A stretch of 64,000 nt of DNA from Zafaria cholistanensis (lineage in GTDB: Bacteria; Actinomycetota; Actinomycetes; Actinomycetales; Micrococcaceae), in the NCBI RefSeq assembly GCF_008580665.1, contig NZ_BKDJ01000006.1, positions 128,880-192,879 on the forward strand, given 5' to 3'. Each line of letters starts with the position of its first letter. Position 1 is the stretch's first letter. The translations under genes and the position numbers were made by a program. The notes beneath the pieces are model-generated. The model saw only the letters and a program-made list of their open reading frames with translations, ran no database searches and was not told where the DNA came from. Below, in pieces: positions 61,418-64,000 of the stretch.

Positions 61418-62091
61418 CGGTGACCGCCACCCCGGCCCCCTCCAAGTCCCAGCAGGCCTACGAACTGCTCCACGAGAGGATCTCCGCCGGCACGCTGGTT
61501 CCCGGCTACCGGCTGGTACTCTCCACCCTGGCGGCCGAGCTCGGCTGCAGCACGGTGCCGGTGCGCGAGGCCATCCGCCGGCTCCAGGCCGAGGGCCTGG
61601 TGACCTTTGAACCCAACGTGGGGGCAACTGTCGCCGCCGTCGACGCCACGCTGTACCTGCACACCATGCAGACCCTGGCCATCGTCGAGGGGGCGGCCAC
61701 CGCGCTGGCCGCCCCGGAACTCACCGCCGCGGACCTGGTCCAGGCGCGGGCCCTGAACGGGGAGCTGCGCGCCTGCCTGGCGGACTTTGACCCGGCCCGC
61801 TTCACGGAACTGAACAACCGCTTCCACGAGGCGCTGTACGGGCACTGCCCCAACCCGCACATCCTGGACCTGGTGCACCGCGGCTGGAACCGGCTGAACG
61901 CCATGCGCGCCTCCAGCTTCACCCATATCCCCGGCCGGGCCCGCCAGTCGGTGGAGGAGCACGAGGAGCTGCTCCGGCTGCTGGAGTCCCGCGCCCCGGC
62001 CCCCGAGGTGGAGGCCCTGGCCCGGGCCCACCGGATGCGCACCCTGAACACCTACCTCGCGGCAGCGGGCGAACCGCCCTCCGCCCTCTGA
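61414..62091 (+). CDS. GntR family regulator (FCD type), probable hpa regulator
   Basis: A 225-residue regulator. Winged helix at residues 10-75: QQAYELLHERISAGTLVPGYR, LSTLAAELGCSTVPVREAIRRLQAEGLV. C-terminal FCD effector domain with metal/ligand residues in ARFTELNNRFHEALYGHCPN (D/N-x-x-x-H), VEEHEELLRLLESR and ALARAHRMRTLNTYL. GTG 61414 overlaps the preceding stop. It probably binds the GTATAC palindrome in front of the operon and senses a pathway intermediate such as homoprotocatechuate; this is inference. Confidence 0.9.
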   Translation: MTVTATPAPSKSQQAYELLHERISAGTLVPGYRLVLSTLAAELGCSTVPVREAIRRLQAEGLVTFEPNVGATVAAVDATLYLHTMQTLAIVEGAATALAAPELTAADLVQARALNGELRACLADFDPARFTELNNRFHEALYGHCPNPHILDLVHRGWNRLNAMRASSFTHIPGRARQSVEEHEELLRLLESRAPAPEVEALARAHRMRTLNTYLAAAGEPPSAL

Positions 62092-62176
62092 GTCCCCTCC
62101 GAACTGCAGGACCCCCGGCCCCCGCGGGCCCTGATCGCCAACCACGCCCCACCCTGTCCCGGAAAGGACCCCCAGC

Positions 62177-63709
62177 ATGACCAAGCATTTCGTGCCGGAT
62201 AACCTGCCCAGCCACCTGCAGCACTACATTGGCGGCAAGTTCGTCGACTCCATCGGCGGCGAGACCTTCGAGGTCCTGGACCCGGTGACCAACCAGACCT
62301 ACGCCACGGCCGCAGCCGGCCAAAAGGCCGACGTCGACGCGGCAGTCGCCGCGGCCCGGGAGGCGTTCGTCAACGGCCCCTGGCCAAAGATGAAGCCGCG
62401 CGAGCGTGCCAAGGTGCTCTACGCCATCGCCGACGCCGTGGTGGCCCAGGAGGACCGCCTGGCCGAGATGGAAACCTTCGACACCGGCCTGCCCATCGCC
62501 CAGGCCCGTGGCCAGGCCCAGCGCGCCGCGGAGAACTTCCGCTTCTTCGCGGACCTGGTCGTGGCCCAGCACGACACCGCGCTGAAGGTCCCGGGTTCGC
62601 AGCTGAACTACGTCAACCGCAAGCCGATCGGCGTGGCCGGTTTGATCACCCCGTGGAACACCCCGTTCATGCTGGAGTCCTGGAAGCTGGCTCCCTCAAT
62701 CGCCTCCGGCTGCACCGTGGTGCTCAAGCCGGCGGAGTTCACCCCGCTGTCCGCCTCGCTGTGGGCGCAGATCTTCGAGGAGGCCGGCCTGCCGGAGGGC
62801 GTCTTCAACCTGGTCAACGGCATGGGCGAGGACGCCGGCGACGCCCTGGTCAAGCACCCGGATGTCCCGCTGATCTCCTTCACCGGCGAATCCTCCACCG
62901 GCCAGCTGATCTTCCGCAACTGCGCCGAGCACCTCAAGGGCATGTCCATGGAGCTGGGCGGCAAGTCCCCGGCAATCGTGTTTGCCGACGCGGACCTGGA
63001 CGCGGCCATCGACTCCACGGTCTTCGGCGTGTTCTCCCTCAACGGTGAGCGCTGCACCGCCGGATCCCGCATCCTGGTCCAGCGGGACATCTACGAGGAC
63101 TTCGTGGCCCGCTACGCCGAGCGCGCCAAGACCATCGTGGTCGGGGACCCGCACGACCCCGAGACCCAAGTCGGCGCCCTGGTCCACCCGGAGCACTACC
63201 GGAAGGTCATGTCCTACGTGGAGATTGGCAAGTCCGAGGGCCGCCTGGTGGCCGGAGGCGGCCGTCCGGAGAACCTGCCCGAGGGCCAGGAGAAGGGCTC
63301 CTACGTGGCCCCGACCGTGTTCGCCGACGTCGCCCCGGATGCCCGGATCTTCCAGGAGGAGATTTTCGGACCCGTCGTGGCGATCACCCCCTTCGACACC
63401 GACGAAGAGGCCCTGGCGCTGGCCAACAACACCAAGTACGGGCTGGCCGCGTACGTGTGGACCAATGACCTGAAGCGTGCGCACAACTTCGCCCAGTCGG
63501 TCGAGGCGGGCATGGTGTGGCTGAACTCCCACAACGTGCGCGACCTGCGCTCCCCGTTCGGTGGCGTGAAGGCCTCCGGCCTGGGCCACGAGGGCGGTTA
63601 CCGCTCGATCGACTTCTACACCGACCAGCAGGCCGTGCACATCACCCTCGGCGACGTGCACACCCCCCAGTTCGGTGTCGAGTCCAGCCGCGAAGCCGGC
63701 GACGCCTAG
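62177..63709 (+). CDS. hpaE: 5-carboxymethyl-2-hydroxymuconate semialdehyde dehydrogenase
   Basis: Oxidises the ring-cleavage product of homoprotocatechuate to 5-carboxymethyl-2-hydroxymuconate with NAD. The 510-residue aldehyde dehydrogenase has VAGLITPWNTPFMLESWKLAPSIASG (NAD-binding region), FTGESSTGQLIF, the catalytic Glu in GMSMELGGKSPAIVF and catalytic Cys in SLNGERCTAGSRILV, and EEIFGPVVAITPFDTDEEAL. HpaE assignment rests on context between a GntR regulator and the dioxygenase gene. Start ATG 62177 has GGAAAGGA upstream. The protein has normal length. Confidence 0.93.
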   Translation: MTKHFVPDNLPSHLQHYIGGKFVDSIGGETFEVLDPVTNQTYATAAAGQKADVDAAVAAAREAFVNGPWPKMKPRERAKVLYAIADAVVAQEDRLAEMETFDTGLPIAQARGQAQRAAENFRFFADLVVAQHDTALKVPGSQLNYVNRKPIGVAGLITPWNTPFMLESWKLAPSIASGCTVVLKPAEFTPLSASLWAQIFEEAGLPEGVFNLVNGMGEDAGDALVKHPDVPLISFTGESSTGQLIFRNCAEHLKGMSMELGGKSPAIVFADADLDAAIDSTVFGVFSLNGERCTAGSRILVQRDIYEDFVARYAERAKTIVVGDPHDPETQVGALVHPEHYRKVMSYVEIGKSEGRLVAGGGRPENLPEGQEKGSYVAPTVFADVAPDARIFQEEIFGPVVAITPFDTDEEALALANNTKYGLAAYVWTNDLKRAHNFAQSVEAGMVWLNSHNVRDLRSPFGGVKASGLGHEGGYRSIDFYTDQQAVHITLGDVHTPQFGVESSREAGDA

Positions 63710-63789
63710 GAGCCTGCCGGAGCGCTCCGGCATCCCCACCGGGTCCGGCCTGCGGTCCTAGACCCTTCCCGCCCGGCCGGCCCCCACCC

Positions 63790-63834
63790 CGGCGGAACCC
63801 GGGGCGGACCTCCCTCCCGCCCCGGGTTCCGCCG
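63790..63834 (+). terminator. 18-bp hairpin between hpaE and hpaD
   Basis: A perfect 18-bp GC-rich stem (arms 63790-63807 and 63817-63834) with a 9-base loop sits in the 165-bp gap within the hpa gene series. It lacks a U-run. It may stop or attenuate transcription from hpaE and give hpaD its own unit, or stabilise the upstream message. Confidence 0.65.
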
Positions 63835-63874
63835 TCGTACCCAAAAACAGCACCCTCTTTCGAAGGAGAGAACC

Positions 63875-64000
63875 ATGAGCAACGTTATTCCCAAGCCCTC
63901 TGTTCCGGCGCCGGACATTGTCCGCTGCGCCTACATGGAACTGGTGGTCACTGACCTGGCCGCTTCGCGCGAGTTCTATGTGGACCTTTTGGGCCTGCAT
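63875..64000 (+). CDS. hpaD: Homoprotocatechuate 2,3-dioxygenase, 5' part (3' end outside window)
   Basis: Forty-two codons are visible: MSNVIPKPSVPAPDIVRCAY followed by MELVVTDLAASREFYVDLLG. This is the start of an extradiol ring-cleavage dioxygenase of the vicinal oxygen chelate fold, and the PSVPAPDIVRCAYME wording resembles 3,4-dihydroxyphenylacetate 2,3-dioxygenases of Arthrobacter and Brevibacterium, whose A. globiformis form (MndD) uses manganese. The metal here cannot be judged since the ligands lie beyond the edge. Start ATG 63875 has GAAGGAGAG upstream. It opens the ring for the hpaE step. Confidence 0.9.
   Translation, partial: MSNVIPKPSVPAPDIVRCAYMELVVTDLAASREFYVDLLGLH

Overview
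The window is high-GC DNA from an actinobacterium, most likely a member of the Micrococcaceae (Arthrobacter/Citricoccus-like). The signs are an actinobacterial inositol-phosphate synthase, a mycothiol-dependent maleylpyruvate isomerase-type protein, a SAM-IV riboswitch (a class found mainly in actinomycetes), many apparently leaderless starts, and a homoprotocatechuate dioxygenase whose N-terminus resembles the Mn-dependent enzyme of Arthrobacter globiformis. There are no rRNA or tRNA genes, IS elements, prophage genes or CRISPR arrays. The genus is inference.

Layout. (1) 1-3.8 kb: the 3' part of formate-tetrahydrofolate ligase, a divergent MerR/DUF2306 pair, and ino1. (2) 3.9-10.9 kb: a tight six-gene minus-strand operon for a sialic-acid-type (nonulosonic acid) surface glycan. 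It encodes a cytidylyltransferase fused to a HAD phosphatase, a short NeuB without its usual C-terminal SAF domain, a family 2 glycosyltransferase, a polysialyltransferase-family protein and two further transferase-like proteins. (3) 11-20.6 kb: a GT87-type membrane mannosyltransferase-like protein, a FAD oxidoreductase, a diacylglycerol-kinase-type lipid kinase, YihY, a membrane protein and a divergent trehalose-synthase-like GH13 enzyme. (4) 20.6-27.2 kb: an oligopeptide/nickel/opine-type ABC importer translationally coupled to an MFS exporter, with a DtxR/IdeR-like iron box inside its promoter; it may be a metallophore transport system.

(5) 27.6-30.9 kb: PEP synthase and its regulatory kinase/phosphorylase. 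(6) 31-34.5 kb: an Lrp regulator divergent from an aminotransferase and a ThDP-dependent decarboxylase, which looks like an Ehrlich-type amino-acid catabolic unit. (7) 34.5-38.3 kb: hemerythrin, CsbD and SelO genes bracketed by two identical 530-bp direct repeats, each carrying the same small unknown gene. (8) 38.4-47.2 kb: an ABC exporter with a NarL-type two-component system, an M18 aminopeptidase, a GNAT and an AT3-SGNH acyltransferase. (9) 47.4-49.2 kb: the rpsF-ssb-rpsR-rplI operon. (10) 49.3-57.9 kb: a SAM-IV riboswitch upstream of a flavin reductase, a DUF1540 protein, IclR, an amino-acid permease, a frameshifted mug-type DNA glycosylase, an MFS transporter, and LysR with a small membrane protein. 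(11) 58-64 kb: a divergent homoprotocatechuate meta-cleavage cluster (hpaI, hpaH / FAH-RraA fusion, GntR, hpaE, hpaD), running off the right edge.

The strongest candidates for something under-described are the actinobacterial nonulosonic-acid operon, the iron-boxed ABC-MFS transport unit, and the FAH-RraA fusion in the homoprotocatechuate pathway. Functions are read from motifs and context only; no database search was possible.
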